Shown one piece after another: positions 51,401 through 59,790 of a stretch of 64,000 nt of DNA; position 1 is the first letter of the stretch; each line of letters begins with the position of its first letter. The notes below the pieces were generated by a model. That model did no database searches, was not told where the DNA came from, and saw nothing but the letters and a program-made list of their open reading frames with translations. Origin of the DNA: a bacterium GBS-1. GTDB taxonomy: Bacteria > Synergistota > GBS-1. Where the stretch lies: assembly GCA_001443005.1 (NCBI GenBank), contig LEKQ01000005.1:1-64000 (forward strand), in the 5' to 3' direction. The position numbers and the translations under genes were made by a program.

Positions 51401-51902
51401 CTAGGACATCTTTCCTTTCTAAGAGTTTGCTTACTATCCTCGCTGTTGCCCCCCATATTCTATAGCCCTGCCAGTTATATACCGGGTAGGAGATCTCCTT
51501 ATCACCCAGTTTGAAGCTTTCTATCTTTACGGGGATCTTCTTCAGATCCTCAAGCGGTATTACTATTACCTCTTTCACCTCTTTCTCGTTTACCTTAAAA
51601 TCTGGTTTACCCTTTATCAGCCCGACAAAGGGCTTTACCAGATACCCTGTCTTATAGACCATTTCCTCCTCGATTTCACCTATAACCTCTATATCTTCAC
51701 CTTTTATGCCTATCTCCTCCTCTATCTCTCGAAGAGCGGTCTTTAAGGGGGTTTCTCCGGGCTCCTGCTTTCCCCCGGGGAAGCAGATCTGTCCACTGTG
51801 CTGATTCAGATTTTTCTCTCTCACTGTTAGTATTATGCTCAGCTTTCCCTCTTTAAGCGTGAAGGGGATTAATACCGCCGCTTTCTTGACTTCCTTCATC
51901 AT
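51333..51902 (-). CDS. Nudix hydrolase, CoA-pyrophosphatase-like
   Basis: This 189-residue protein has a complete Nudix box (GGKQEPGETPLKTALREIEE, then EIG). FPGGK before it and a UPF0035-like opening (LTVREKNLNQHSGQICFPGG) indicate the YeaB/NudL CoA-pyrophosphatase subgroup. It would hydrolyse CoA or oxidised CoA to phosphopantetheine products. The reading frame continues 68 bases into nfo; the true family C-terminus near WGATARIVSKLL is already complete before that, so the overlap may be an added tail. Confidence 0.88.
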   Translation of the reverse strand: MMKEVKKAAVLIPFTLKEGKLSIILTVREKNLNQHSGQICFPGGKQEPGETPLKTALREIEEEIGIKGEDIEVIGEIEEEMVYKTGYLVKPFVGLIKGKPDFKVNEKEVKEVIVIPLEDLKKIPVKIESFKLGDKEISYPVYNWQGYRIWGATARIVSKLLERKDVLDELNRRAHVYFGRDMEGHRTGR

Positions 51903-51938
51903 AGCATATATTATACTCCAAAGAAGGGGGGGAAGTAT

Positions 51939-52457
51939 ATGGCATTAGGGTTGGTCCAAGTTTACACTGGAAACGGTAAAGGTAAGACCACGGCGGCCTT
52001 GGGATTAGCCATGAGGGCTATGGGGCACGGTTATAGGGTGATCATGATTCAGTTTATGAAGGGCAAAGTTAACTATGGTGAGCTTAGGAGCGCTGAAAAG
52101 TTAGGTCTTAAGGTAGTCCAGTTCGGGAGACCTACCTTCGTTGATAGGAGAAACCCTGACCCTGAGGACATAAGGGAGGCTCAAAGGGGGCTCGCCTTTG
52201 CGCGCGAGGTGATATTAAGCGGCGAGTATGATATGGTAATTCTGGATGAGATCAACGTGGCGGTGGACTTTAAGCTAATATCATTGGAGGATGTTATCAG
52301 GCTCATAGAGGAGAAACCCCCTAACATTGAGCTAGTTTTGACCGGAAGGTACGCTCACGCCAAGATAGTTGAAAAAGCCGACCTCGTGAGCGAAGTTATA
52401 GAGGTCAAGCACCCCTACAGAAGGGGTATAGAGATGAGGAAGGGGATAGATTATTAG
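51939..52457 (+). CDS. cobO: cob(I)alamin adenosyltransferase (CobA/BtuR type)
   Basis: This 172-residue ATPase has the P-loop GNGKGKTTAALGLA and family motifs MIQFMKGK, VILDEINVAVD (here MVILDEINVAVDF) and LTGRYAH. It adenosylates corrinoids to coenzyme B12 forms. ATG 51939 follows a GGGGGG ribosome site. It runs directly into the radical SAM gene, which begins within or just before its stop codon, so the two are coupled. No riboswitch is seen in the 36-base gap upstream. Confidence 0.93.
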   Translation: MALGLVQVYTGNGKGKTTAALGLAMRAMGHGYRVIMIQFMKGKVNYGELRSAEKLGLKVVQFGRPTFVDRRNPDPEDIREAQRGLAFAREVILSGEYDMVILDEINVAVDFKLISLEDVIRLIEEKPPNIELVLTGRYAHAKIVEKADLVSEVIEVKHPYRRGIEMRKGIDY

Positions 52458-53562
52458 AGTTTTAGAGGTATATAGGGATAAAGGTATTCACGGATGGTGG
52501 AAGTGGAAGTATAGGGCCTGTCCGGCTGAGAGATTTCTTTTAAACCCTTACGCCGGTTGTAGTGTAGGATGCTTCTTTTGTTATTCTAGAGCTCTTCCCG
52601 GTTGTCATAGGGAGGCCTTTTTAAAGGGTTTGGTTTTCGTCTGGGTTAACTTTCCTGAGGGAGTATCAAGGAGGCTCGATAAGCTACTTTTATCTCCTCC
52701 GGGTTACCTTTCTCCGACCAGTGACCCCTTTCAATCTGTTAACTTGAAGTACGGCCTTTCGGAGAAGGTCATAAAGGTTTTCGTGGAGAGAAACCTTCCT
52801 ATCTTGGTTGTCACCAAAAGAAGGGCGAGCGATGAAGCTATATCGCTCCTTTCTAGCCAAAGGGATAGCGTTTTAGAGGTGAGCCTTCTTGCGTTGAAGG
52901 AAAGGCTGAGGCGCTTTCTCTCCCCAGGTGGTTCAACATCTGGAGAGCTTCTGGAATCCCTTGAGATGGCATCTAATAAGGGAGTTCATACGGTCTTAAG
53001 GGTTGATCCTATACTTCCCTTTATCAACGATGAGGAAAAGAGCATCTTTGAGCTCTTGAGGGAGGCTCGCGAGAGGGGGGTTAAGCATGTGGTAGCTTCG
53101 TGTCTTGATATCCCTTTGAGGATCAAGGGCTTCGTGCTATCCTCACTCGCTAAGTGGGATAGCTCTCTCCCAAGCAGGTATGAGATCCTTTACAGGGAGA
53201 GGATATCTAACTCCCTTCACGCTGATATAGCTTATAGGAGAAGGCTTTTTTCCATCCTGAGGGACATGACTGAATCGCTTAAGCTCACCTTATCTTTATG
53301 TATGGAGTTTACGCAGGATGGGAGAAACTTGAACGAAGAATACGCTACATCGAAGAACTGTGAGGGAAAGATTATGCCGATTTCCTACAGGTCTGGTAAA
53401 AGCTTTTTGCCACTTCCCTGTTCCAACGATGGATCCTGTTTAACCTGTTTTGGGCCGACCTGCGGGGTAAGTGAGCTTCCGATGAGGGGAGAGGTTAAGT
53501 ATCTCTCCTATTCCGATTTTAGGAGGATGAGCGCTCCTTGGATGGTTGGGTTAAGTTCTTAG
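52453..53562 (+). CDS. SPL-like radical SAM protein with non-canonical start
   Basis: This protein of about 369 residues has the cluster motif CSVGCFFC (CX3CX2C) preceded by NPYAGC, as in spore-photoproduct-lyase-like radical SAM proteins. The C-terminus has extra cysteines (CLTCFGPTCG). In this frame there is no ATG, GTG or TTG between the stop at 52447 and TTG 52630, and 52630 lies after the SAM motif, so it cannot be the real start. ATT at 52453 has AGGGG (52441-52445) seven bases upstream and is the best candidate; ATT 52450 is another. Substrate is unknown. Confidence 0.8.
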   Translation: MRVLEVYRDKGIHGWWKWKYRACPAERFLLNPYAGCSVGCFFCYSRALPGCHREAFLKGLVFVWVNFPEGVSRRLDKLLLSPPGYLSPTSDPFQSVNLKYGLSEKVIKVFVERNLPILVVTKRRASDEAISLLSSQRDSVLEVSLLALKERLRRFLSPGGSTSGELLESLEMASNKGVHTVLRVDPILPFINDEEKSIFELLREARERGVKHVVASCLDIPLRIKGFVLSSLAKWDSSLPSRYEILYRERISNSLHADIAYRRRLFSILRDMTESLKLTLSLCMEFTQDGRNLNEEYATSKNCEGKIMPISYRSGKSFLPLPCSNDGSCLTCFGPTCGVSELPMRGEVKYLSYSDFRRMSAPWMVGLSS

Positions 53563-54290
53563 GGCACGCTACCCTGCTAATGAGGCTGGGCGATTTAACC
53601 ATTTTGACGGACCCTATAGCGGAGGTTCTGAAGGGTTATCCTGGACTCGAAAGCTCCTTCTCATTGGACCTTGTGGCCATATCTCATGGGCATAGGGATC
53701 ATCTGGATTTTGAGGCTTTAGTCAGGCTTAAGCCTTCGGTCATTCTCGCTCCTCAAGGATATCGTCCCTTGTTTCCTAAGGGTTTAACTGGAAGCTTGGT
53801 CGAGATAAGAAGGTGGGAGAGCGTTAATTTTAAGGATGTGAGAATAACTGCTCTTCCCTCGTTGCACCTGGGTTTACTGTGTAATTTTCCCTTTCTCTTT
53901 CCAACGCTGGGCTATATCTTCGAGCATGGGGATTTGGGAGTTTACTTCGCAGGGGATACCGGGTTTAGCGCGAAGCTTTTTAAAGAGATAGGTGAAAGGT
54001 TTAAGATAGATGTGGCTTTTCTTCCCATTGGATCAGATAGGTTTTTACTGAGATTGCATCACCTGGGCGCAGAAACTGCCTTGCGCGCAAGCGAGCTTCT
54101 TAAGGCGAGGGTCTTCATACCTATACACTGGGGCGTAGTTAAAAGCGCAAGCGGTGATCCCTTGAGGATCTTACAAAAGCTCTCAACCATGTCCTTTAGA
54201 ACCCTTCGCTTGCTCAATTTAGGGGAAAGGTCTTCTTGGGAGGAGCTTTTAAGGGGTGGAGCTAAAACCCCACCCCTTAAATTCCCTTAA
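53538..54290 (+). CDS. MBL-fold metallo-hydrolase
   Basis: This 250-residue protein has the metallo-beta-lactamase signature SHGHRDHLD, preceded by FLGHATLLMRLG. GDTGFS holds the bridging Asp and PIHWG the last His. The pattern (LGHA, then TDP, then SHGHRDH) is that of the UlaG/NAPE-PLD-like group of phosphodiesterases or lactonases. Substrate is undefined. TTG 53538 overlaps the radical SAM gene by 25 bases with AGGAGGATGAG as ribosome site. It converges on the flagellin gene with a 14-base overlap. Confidence 0.88.
   Translation: MDGWVKFLGHATLLMRLGDLTILTDPIAEVLKGYPGLESSFSLDLVAISHGHRDHLDFEALVRLKPSVILAPQGYRPLFPKGLTGSLVEIRRWESVNFKDVRITALPSLHLGLLCNFPFLFPTLGYIFEHGDLGVYFAGDTGFSAKLFKEIGERFKIDVAFLPIGSDRFLLRLHHLGAETALRASELLKARVFIPIHWGVVKSASGDPLRILQKLSTMSFRTLRLLNLGERSSWEELLRGGAKTPPLKFP
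54248..54281. terminator. hairpin between convergent MBL and flagellin genes
   Basis: TTTAAGGGGTGG (54248-54259) and CCACCCCTTAAA (54270-54281) form a perfect 12-bp stem with a 10-base loop across the converging 3' ends. Neither strand has a long T-tract, so bidirectional termination is plausible but not certain. Confidence 0.5.
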
Positions 54291-55017
54291 GCAGGTTTAG
54301 CAAGGTAGAAGAAGCATTGTTCTTCGCTTGATTTAAGTTAAGAAGGTTAACTTGTTCAAGTATCTGATTTACGGTTAGTTTAGATAGCTCCTCAGCTATA
54401 TCTGTATCCCTTATAAGCGATTCGGCGGCCGAGAGATTTATAGCTGCTACGCTTAGTCTACCTATCTCTGAGGCAAGCCCTCTCACTTCCGAGCCAATGG
54501 TCGTTCTCCTTGAGGTTATCATCTCCTTAGCCCTATCCAACGCTTTAAGCGCTTCCTCGTTGCCAAGCTGAACATTTGATAGGCCAAGCCCTTCCGCGTT
54601 CATATCCCTTATCACAGGCTGTTCATTGAAGAGGGTGTGCTCTGCTATTCTATCTATCTCCTCCTTAAGTTGGTTAAACTCCTTTTGAATTGCTGTTCTC
54701 TCTTCATTGGAGAGCGTGGGATTAGTGGACTGGACGGCGAGTTCCCTCATCCTATCGACTATCTCGCTCTGAGAGCTAAGGGCTTGGTCCGATACTTGCA
54801 AGCTTGATATCCTGTCTTGGATGTTCCTCATCTGATTTAAAGTTTCTGCTATCTGAGCTCTTAGCCCCTCCGATATGGATAGTCCAGCCGCATCGTCTGC
54901 CGCCCTATTTATTTTCCTCATGCTGCTCAGGCGCTCAAGGCTTTCGGTCAGTCTCCTTTGGATTTCCTCTAGGAGGCTCTCCTTCCTTGGAAACAGGGGC
55001 TCAGACCCTATTCTCAT
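54277..55017 (-). CDS. short divergent flagellin
   Basis: This 246-residue protein consists of flagellin D0/D1 segments only. The conserved core is clear (RLSSMRKINRAADDAAGLSI, then NQMRNIQDRISSLQVSD), as is a C-terminal coiled-coil region. The first residues (MRIGSEPLFPRKESLLEEI) do not fit the usual MRINTNISAL start, and the last segment lacks the normal helix pattern. No variable D2/D3 domain is present and no flagellar gene is nearby. It may be a minor or ancestral filament subunit or a secreted structural protein. ATG follows GGAGGGGGTGAT. Confidence 0.85.
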   Translation of the reverse strand: MRIGSEPLFPRKESLLEEIQRRLTESLERLSSMRKINRAADDAAGLSISEGLRAQIAETLNQMRNIQDRISSLQVSDQALSSQSEIVDRMRELAVQSTNPTLSNEERTAIQKEFNQLKEEIDRIAEHTLFNEQPVIRDMNAEGLGLSNVQLGNEEALKALDRAKEMITSRRTTIGSEVRGLASEIGRLSVAAINLSAAESLIRDTDIAEELSKLTVNQILEQVNLLNLNQAKNNASSTLLNLLKGI

Positions 55018-55072
55018 GAATTATCACCCCCTCCCTTCCCTGGCTTGCTCCTAAGTATATTATAATACAAGT

Positions 55073-55102
55073 TTGACCGAACCCATCAGTTTGGATTATA
55101 AT
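55073..55102 (+). promoter_or_regulatory. sigma70-type promoter of the TRAP-pxp operon
   Basis: TTGACC (55073-55078) and a perfect TATAAT (55097-55102) are spaced by 18 bases, about 45 bases ahead of the dctP start. Confidence 0.75.
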
Positions 55103-55147
55103 TTATGGTGTATTTTAAAACTTTAACCTGAATGGGGGGTGTAAAGG

Positions 55148-56149
55148 TTGAAGAAGCTGTTTTTCGCTGCGGTAGTGCTTAGCTTGGTTTTGGTCTTGGG
55201 AGCGGGGGCTATCGCCAAAACCCAGTGGATAGGTAACTCCGTCTGGCCTCCTAACAATCATCATAGTATCGGTCTAAATGAATTCGCTGCTAAGGTTCTC
55301 GAGAGAACCAAAGGGGAGCTTGAGATCAAGGTTAACGTTGGTGGTGCTTTGGGGTTCAAGGGGCCTGAGCTTTTAAGGGTTGTTCGTGACGGCTTGGTTC
55401 AGATATCTGATATGCTTTGCAGTGGGGTTGCTGGTGATGAGCCTATATTTAACATAACCACTTTACCCTTCCTCGTGCGCGGTTTTAAAGAGGCTCGCTT
55501 GCTTAATGAGATAGCGAAACCTTACTATGAGAAGGCCGTTGAAACCAAGTGGAACCAGAAGATAATCTACACGGCTCCATGGCCTGCTGCGGGTCTCTGG
55601 ACTAAGAAGCCTATAAAGGGCGTTGCGGATATGAAAGGGTTAAAGACGAGAACCTACGACAAGAATGGGGCTTTGGTGGTTAAGGCGACAGGTGGAACCC
55701 CCTATCCCTTGCCCTTCAGCGAGGTTTACTCAGCTTTGGCAACTGGCTTGATAGACTCAGTCATAACCTCTACTCCTACGGCGGTTGATGCTAAGTTCTG
55801 GGAGGTCTTAAAGTATTTCGCGAGGATCGATATAACTCAGGCTGTAGACATGGTTAACGTTAACCTTAAGGCCTTCAACGCTTTAAGTCCAGAGGTCCAG
55901 AAGGTCTTAGTTGAGACAGGCAAGGAGATGGAGAACTACATGTGGGAATGGGTTGAGAAGCTTGATATGGAAATGGAGAAGAAGTGTAACGATAACGGTA
56001 TAGAGTCCCTTCCCATATCTAATGAGTTCCTCGACGAGCTCGCTAAGATAACGCGGGATATAAGGAAGGAGTGGATAGAGAAAGAGGCTCCTCCGGAGGC
56101 TAAGGAGATTTACACCAAATTTTTGGAGAAGGTAGGAAGGAAGGATTAA
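55148..56149 (+). CDS. dctP: TRAP transporter substrate-binding protein DctP
   Basis: This 333-residue periplasmic protein has a signal peptide (about 1-22) and the DctP-fold pattern. The carboxylate-binding Arg is likely in KGLKTRTYD near residue 175, and PLPFSEVYSALATGLID is the classic downstream motif. The TTG start follows GGGGGGTG. Its operon with pxpB, pxpC and pxpA suggests 5-oxoproline (pyroglutamate) as ligand. A strong hairpin between this gene and dctQ probably keeps its level above that of the membrane subunits. Confidence 0.92.
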   Translation: MKKLFFAAVVLSLVLVLGAGAIAKTQWIGNSVWPPNNHHSIGLNEFAAKVLERTKGELEIKVNVGGALGFKGPELLRVVRDGLVQISDMLCSGVAGDEPIFNITTLPFLVRGFKEARLLNEIAKPYYEKAVETKWNQKIIYTAPWPAAGLWTKKPIKGVADMKGLKTRTYDKNGALVVKATGGTPYPLPFSEVYSALATGLIDSVITSTPTAVDAKFWEVLKYFARIDITQAVDMVNVNLKAFNALSPEVQKVLVETGKEMENYMWEWVEKLDMEMEKKCNDNGIESLPISNEFLDELAKITRDIRKEWIEKEAPPEAKEIYTKFLEKVGRKD

Positions 56150-56162
56150 GAGCTTTCTGTTT

Positions 56163-56195
56163 TTAGGGGGGCTCTCGAAGTTGAGGCCCCCCTAA
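56163..56195 (+). promoter_or_regulatory. intercistronic hairpin between dctP and dctQ
   Basis: TTAGGGGGGC (56163-56172) and GCCCCCCTAA (56186-56195) form a perfect 10-bp stem. No T-tract follows. Such stems after binding-protein genes usually stabilise the upstream mRNA or cause partial termination. Confidence 0.75.
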
Positions 56196-56228
56196 GATTA
56201 AAGACCTTATAGGGGTGAGGGGAAAGCT

Positions 56229-56726
56229 ATGAAGAAGTTTATTAAGTTTGTCGATACCTTGTCTTGGCTTGGAGGTTACACCTCTGGAATAATGATGATA
56301 GTGGGTTTTGTTCTGGTTATTATAGAGATCTTGGTCAGAGGGCTTTTCGTTAAGACGCTTTATATAACTGAGGAGTACACAGGTTATCTTATGGCTGGTG
56401 TGACATATCTCGCTCTGGCATTCACCCTTAGGGATGGTGCTCACATAAGAATGACCTTTATCTTTGAGGTTCTGTCAGAGCGAAAGAAGCTCTTGCTTGA
56501 AATAATCTGCTTCGTCATCGGATTTGCCTTCTCGATAGTTTTAACCTACCTTACCTTCTCTCTCTTTTGGGACTCGGTCATAACAGGGACGAAGGCCATG
56601 AGCATTTCGGAGACCCCTCTTGCTATACCTCAGGCTCTTCTTCCTATCGGCTCTTTCTTGATGACCCTTCAGTTTCTCTCGGAAATCGCTAAAAGGAGTT
56701 TGGCTTTAAGGAGATCAGAGGGGTAG
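56229..56726 (+). CDS. dctQ: TRAP transporter small membrane subunit DctQ
   Basis: This 165-residue protein has four membrane helices (about 15-37, 50-70, 88-110, 128-150) and the family pattern EEYTGYLMAGVTYLALAFTL followed by DGAHIRM. It bridges DctP and DctM. ATG follows GGTGAGGGG. It is separated from dctP by 79 bases holding the hairpin, and from dctM by 12 bases. Confidence 0.9.
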   Translation: MKKFIKFVDTLSWLGGYTSGIMMIVGFVLVIIEILVRGLFVKTLYITEEYTGYLMAGVTYLALAFTLRDGAHIRMTFIFEVLSERKKLLLEIICFVIGFAFSIVLTYLTFSLFWDSVITGTKAMSISETPLAIPQALLPIGSFLMTLQFLSEIAKRSLALRRSEG

Positions 56727-56738
56727 GGAGGGAACCTT

Positions 56739-58043
56739 ATGGATAGCTTGCTTGCGAGCTTTTTGTTCGTTGTAGGGCTTCTTGGAGTTTTACTTGTGGG
56801 AAGCATCTGGGTTGGGACCGCTCTCTTTATCGTTGGCATAGCTGGGTTTCACTTTTTCTTGAACATCCCTTGGGGGAATATACTTTCCACGATAGCTTGG
56901 AACAGCACAAGTAGTTCAACGATGTTCGCTCTTCCTCTCTTCGTCTGGATGGGGGAGATCCTCTTCAGGAGCAAGATTTCGGAGAACCTTTTTAACGGGC
57001 TAGCTCCTTGGCTTGATAGCATTCCAGGAAGGCTTATTCATGTTAACGTTTTCGCGAGCGCTATATTCGCTGCCGTAAGCGGTTCGTCAGCTGCGACTAC
57101 CGCTACCGTTGGTAAGATAACCCTGCCGGAGCTCTTGAAGAGGGGATATGATAGAGGGCTTGCTATTGGTTCCTTGGCCGGGTCTGGGACCTTAGGCTTC
57201 ATGATCCCCCCAAGCATGATGATGCTGGTTTACGGTATATTGGCTGATGTGAGCATAGGTAAACTTTTTATAGCTGGAGTTATACCTGGGATAATGATAG
57301 CCTTGATGTTCAGCGGCTATATAGTAACCAGGTCCCTCTTAGATCCCAATGTGGCACCGAAGGCAAAAAGCAGCTACACCTGGGGTGATAGAATAAGGGC
57401 CATACCTAAGGTAGCTCCAGCTGTAATCTTGGTTATCATAGTTCTTGGAAGCATATACACTGGATGGGCGACGCCTACCGAGGCCGCGGCTGTGGGGGTT
57501 TTGGGTTCTCTCCTATTTGCCTGGGGGATGAGGAGCTTTGATTTCAAGACCTTTAAGGAGGCGATGATTAGCTCCGTAAAGACGAGCTGTATGATAATGT
57601 GGATAGTTTGCGGCGCTTCCTTCTTCTCCGTCGCTATGGGTTATCTTGGCATAACGCAAGGAGTGGCTCAATTCGTAGGAGGGTTGGGTCTCTCTCGCTA
57701 TACGCTGATAGTTATCCTATCTTTGATGTATCTGGTTTTGGGCTGCTTGGTGGATGGTTTTTCCATGATAGTCATGACTCTTCCCATAGTTTTGCCCTTA
57801 ATAAAGATGGCAGGATTTGATCCTCTTTGGTTTGGGATATACCTCGTGATAATGATTCAGGTGGCTCAGATAACGCCGCCCGTTGGCTTTAACCTTTTCG
57901 TTATAAAGGGGCTTATAGGTGAGGAACTTACCACTATAGCTAAGGATGCATTACCCTTCTTCGTAATGCTTTTCTTGGCCACTGCGATAATAACCGTCTT
58001 TCCCGGACTGGTTTTATATCTCCCCAGCCTTATGATCAAGTGA
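56739..58043 (+). CDS. dctM: TRAP transporter large membrane subunit DctM
   Basis: This 434-residue protein has about twelve membrane helices. The family motifs AVSGSSAATTATVGKITLPEL (first half) and the PTEAAAVG and TPPVGFN segments (second half) form the inverted-repeat Na+/substrate sites. It drives Na+-coupled import of the acid bound by DctP. It lies one base before pxpB reading, so the carrier and the catabolic enzyme are made together. Confidence 0.93.
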   Translation: MDSLLASFLFVVGLLGVLLVGSIWVGTALFIVGIAGFHFFLNIPWGNILSTIAWNSTSSSTMFALPLFVWMGEILFRSKISENLFNGLAPWLDSIPGRLIHVNVFASAIFAAVSGSSAATTATVGKITLPELLKRGYDRGLAIGSLAGSGTLGFMIPPSMMMLVYGILADVSIGKLFIAGVIPGIMIALMFSGYIVTRSLLDPNVAPKAKSSYTWGDRIRAIPKVAPAVILVIIVLGSIYTGWATPTEAAAVGVLGSLLFAWGMRSFDFKTFKEAMISSVKTSCMIMWIVCGASFFSVAMGYLGITQGVAQFVGGLGLSRYTLIVILSLMYLVLGCLVDGFSMIVMTLPIVLPLIKMAGFDPLWFGIYLVIMIQVAQITPPVGFNLFVIKGLIGEELTTIAKDALPFFVMLFLATAIITVFPGLVLYLPSLMIK

Positions 58044-58053
58044 GGTGTTAATG

Positions 58054-58767
58054 ATGGATTATCCTAAATACCTTCCGATGGGTGATAGAGCTTTTCTCGT
58101 TCGCTTTGGAGATGAGATTTCAGAGGAGCTTTCAAGGAAGGTTAGAGCCTTAACTTTACTTGTCGAGAGGGAGAGGATACCTGGGGTGGAGGAGCTTGTT
58201 CCAACCTATAGATCTCTGATGATATGTTATAATCCTCTTAAGATAGATCCTGAGGATTTAGAGAGAGCTCTTAAGACGCTGGTGAGCGAGATTGGTGATG
58301 TGAAGCTTCCGGAGCCCAAGGTTATAGAGGTACCAACGGTTTATGGTGGGAGGTATGGTCCTGACCTTGAGTTTGTGGCAAAGTATCACGGCTTAAGGCC
58401 GGAGGAGGTCATAGAGCTTCACGCTAATAGGAACTACCTAGTATATATGCTTGGCTTCACGCCCGGTTTCACCTTCTTAGGGGGGTTGGATGAGAGGCTC
58501 CATACCCCTCGCCTTTCCACCCCCAGGAAGAAAGTCCCTGCCGGTTCCGTGGGGATAGGTGGTAAGCAAACGGGCGTATATGCGGTTTCTTCCCCTGGTG
58601 GGTGGAGGCTTATAGGCAGGACCTATCTTAAGATATATGATCCCGATAGGGATCCACCCATACTGGTTAAGGCTGGAGATTACATGAGATTTATCCCTTG
58701 CTCGGAGGAGGAGTTTCTGGCAAACTGGAAGGGTGAGCTTGATTTTGCGTCCCCAGTTGAGGAGTGA
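58054..58767 (+). CDS. pxpB: 5-oxoprolinase subunit PxpB (KipI-like)
   Basis: This 237-residue protein has the PxpB/KipI core: GDRAFLVRFGDEI, then YMLGFTPGFTFLGGLDERL and VPAGSVGIGGKQTGVYA. With PxpC and PxpA it hydrolyses 5-oxoproline to glutamate using ATP. Clusters with transporters are usual for Pxp and not for the sporulation inhibitor KipI. ATG 58054 is preferred (GAGGTG six bases upstream); GTG 58045 and ATG 58051 are in frame. Confidence 0.93.
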   Translation: MDYPKYLPMGDRAFLVRFGDEISEELSRKVRALTLLVERERIPGVEELVPTYRSLMICYNPLKIDPEDLERALKTLVSEIGDVKLPEPKVIEVPTVYGGRYGPDLEFVAKYHGLRPEEVIELHANRNYLVYMLGFTPGFTFLGGLDERLHTPRLSTPRKKVPAGSVGIGGKQTGVYAVSSPGGWRLIGRTYLKIYDPDRDPPILVKAGDYMRFIPCSEEEFLANWKGELDFASPVEE

Positions 58768-58773
58768 TGGGCT

Positions 58774-59790
58774 ATGCCGGTGGTTGAAATTATCTCGCCA
58801 GGGATGTTAACGACGATACAAGACCTTGGAAGGTTTGGTTATCAAGCGCAAGGGATAAACACCTCTGGAGCTATGGATGACTTTGCTTTGAGGGTGGCTA
58901 ATATCTTGGTCGGTAACCCTCAAGGTGAGGCTTGCCTTGAGATAACTTTGGTTGGACCAACCTTGGTTTTTCACGATGATGTTATAATAGCTATAACCGG
59001 GGGAGATCTTGGCCCGTGTATAGATGGTTTTTCCGTTCCTATGTGGGAAAGCCTTTATGTGAAAAAGGGAAGCACCCTCTCCTTTTCCGGTATAAGGTGG
59101 GGTGCTCGAGCCTACATATCCTTCCAAGGGGGAATATTCGTCGATAAGGTCATGGGGAGCAAGTCAACCGACGTTAGAGCCAAGATAGGTGGCTTGGAGG
59201 GTAGGGCATTGAAAGAAGGGGATAGGTTCTTCGTAGGCTTGCCCCTCGATAGGTCGGTCGTTGGAAGAAGGATTCCCTCAGACCTTTTACCCCTCTACTC
59301 GAATCACCCGACCTTAAGGGTGGTTATGGGGCCTGAGGATGATCACTTCACCCCATCATCGATTGAGCTCTTCCTATCCCAAGATTGGGTGGTCACTGAG
59401 AACGCGGACAGGATGGGTTATAGGCTTGAGGGAGAGCCGTTGAAGCATAGCGATCGTGGAGCCGAGATAATCTCAGATGGGATCGCTTTGGGTAGCGTTC
59501 AGGTTCCAAAGGATGGCAAACCTATAGTTCTCCTTAAGGATAGGCAAGCTGTAGGGGGCTATCCTAAGATAGCCACGGTAATATCAGTGGATGTCCCATT
59601 AATAGCTCAGCTTAAGATGAACGATCGTCTTAACTTTAAGAAGGTCTCACTGAAGGAAGCGGTGAGGGAGCTAAGGGATAGGGAGAGGGTGCTTGCAAGC
59701 CTTCCCTTGCTCATAGGGAAGAAAACCTCCTCCAGGTTTAGGATAAGAGTTGGGGAGAAAGAGCTTCTGGTGGAGATTGAGGAGAAATGA
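58774..59790 (+). CDS. pxpC: 5-oxoprolinase subunit PxpC (biotin-dependent carboxyltransferase-like)
   Basis: This 338-residue cyclophilin-like-domain protein has family motifs PGMLTTIQDLGRFGYQAQGI, SGAMDDFALRVANILVGN and the C-terminal DRQAVGGYPKIATV. It forms the PxpBC kinase-like part of bacterial 5-oxoprolinase. It follows pxpB by six bases. Its stop overlaps the start of the HD-GYP gene (ATGA), so the sensor is translationally coupled to it. Confidence 0.93.
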   Translation: MPVVEIISPGMLTTIQDLGRFGYQAQGINTSGAMDDFALRVANILVGNPQGEACLEITLVGPTLVFHDDVIIAITGGDLGPCIDGFSVPMWESLYVKKGSTLSFSGIRWGARAYISFQGGIFVDKVMGSKSTDVRAKIGGLEGRALKEGDRFFVGLPLDRSVVGRRIPSDLLPLYSNHPTLRVVMGPEDDHFTPSSIELFLSQDWVVTENADRMGYRLEGEPLKHSDRGAEIISDGIALGSVQVPKDGKPIVLLKDRQAVGGYPKIATVISVDVPLIAQLKMNDRLNFKKVSLKEAVRELRDRERVLASLPLLIGKKTSSRFRIRVGEKELLVEIEEK

